This document shows, in pieces, positions 63,401 to 64,000 of a DNA stretch of 64,000 nt. Within the stretch, counting starts at the first letter, position 1; every line of letters starts with the position of its first letter. The notes below the pieces were generated by a model that saw only the letters and a list, made by a program, of their open reading frames with translations, was not told the origin of the DNA and did no database searches. Both the position numbers and the translations under genes were made by a program. This DNA is from Paenibacillus aceti (GTDB taxonomy: Bacteria; Bacillota; Bacilli; Paenibacillales; Paenibacillaceae), in contig NZ_KZ987724.1 in the NCBI RefSeq assembly GCF_003614185.1, positions 4,061,068-4,125,067 on the forward strand. The letters run 5' to 3'.

Positions 63401-64000
63401 GCACATTGGGGCTGTTTACGACCATAGCCAGAGCCCCCACCAGACGATCTGTAACGGAAATGCCGAGGTCATTGTCAAAATCCATTAACGAGTCCGGTGC
63501 ATTCAGTTCCTGTAGCTCTTCCATCGTCTTCAGCTCAGTACCGCTATATACCCTCATATTATCCAGCAAGGTTGTGAAGTTCTTATTCCCGCTGACATCG
63601 GTTGTCAGATCCGCTGGGAGGCTGCGCTTAGCCCGAATGCGGACGTAATTGATACCTGAGGCATTGCTGGTATTTTTCAGGGTGATCGAATCTATCTTTT
63701 TGATTCCGTCTACATAGACAGAAGCGGTCTGCACCGCAGATTGATAGTTGATCACAAAGGAAAGCCGGTGCCACTGGTCCGTATTCAACGGTATTTTATC
63801 GCCTTCCACTTTTAAGATACCATCAGGCCCTATGCTTCCGAGTGTAATGCCTTTATTACCGCTGTCTTTAATTTCGAAAAATCGGCTTCCATTGGAATCT
63901 AGCAGCTTAATATCAAAATCAAGGATGAGTTCACCCGTTAAGTCTTCCGTTACAAAACGCTTGGCGAGGCCCACATCAGGTTGATTCGCTACAGATTCGT
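60405..64000 (-). CDS. Heparinase II/III-type polysaccharide lyase with stalk and discoidin domains (partial N-terminus)
   Basis: The frame is open to the window edge (no stop before 64000), so the start is outside; about 1198 residues are visible. Domains in order: a LamG-like beta-sandwich (about 1-150), a copper-amine-oxidase-like stalk domain (about 175-280, [18 protein letters not shown]), an alpha/alpha-barrel of the heparinase/alginate-lyase type (about 320-700, with [21 protein letters not shown] and [11 protein letters not shown]), the heparinase II/III domain with [17 protein letters not shown] and [13 protein letters not shown], and a C-terminal F5/8-type-C domain ([23 protein letters not shown]). 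It likely cleaves uronic-acid polymers outside the cell by beta-elimination. The polymer is not known. Confidence 0.9.
   Translation of the reverse strand, partial: [1197 protein letters not shown]

Overview
The window looks like chromosome of a Paenibacillus-type Firmicute. Evidence: strong GGAGG ribosome binding sites, frequent TTG/GTG starts, about 50 % GC, a Bce-type peptide-resistance module, LplABC-type sugar uptake, copper-amine-oxidase-like stalk domains and a heparinase-type lyase with a C-terminal discoidin domain. This is inference from gene content; no rRNA or tRNA gene was seen.

Layout. 1-2.65 kb: 5' part of a VWA/MucBP surface adhesin behind a probable c-di-GMP-I riboswitch with a terminator. 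2.7-8.7 kb: Bax-inhibitor membrane protein, ApbE flavin transferase with a two-domain FMN_bind-like lipoprotein behind two FNR/CRP-type boxes, a carboxylate-type transporter and an aldo/keto reductase. 8.8-11.9 kb: Fur-boxed ferric-siderophore uptake (binding protein and two permeases, no ATPase). 12-16.4 kb: M28 peptidase, nitroreductase, threonine synthase. 16.5-21.1 kb: complete BceRSAB-like operon. 21.1-28 kb: LLM oxidoreductase, Sel1 protein, a repeat-dense intergenic region, a MarR/quinone-reductase divergent pair, an EEP-family protein and a GPH-type transporter.

28-48.6 kb is littered with insertion sequences. An IS4-family element splits a response regulator with a 7-bp target duplication, an IS30-family element replaces the last codons of its partner kinase, an IS110-family element splits a large hybrid kinase, and an IS200-type element splits a membrane-bound AraC regulator that also carries a frameshift. 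Between them lies a glycan-modification cluster (GT-C, GT2, DUF2304, a stalk/PKD protein).

44-54 kb is a leftward carbohydrate locus: beta-propeller protein, LplB/LplC-like permeases, binding lipoprotein, broken AraC regulator, FAD oxidoreductase. 54.3-58 kb: a response regulator/kinase/ABC-2 transporter set plus a 56-residue membrane protein. 58-60 kb: a CynX-type MFS with a divergent XRE-cupin regulator. 60.4-64 kb: a polysaccharide lyase running off the window.

The most unusual signal is a family of intergenic arrays. Each has four short hairpins spaced about 51, 61 and 51 bp (or 50, 62, 50). It occurs four times in the window in three unrelated sequence classes (23.73-23.91, 23.96-24.15, 43.84-44.02 and 60.14-60.33 kb). 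Sequence differs between classes while geometry is conserved. I do not recognise it as a known element.
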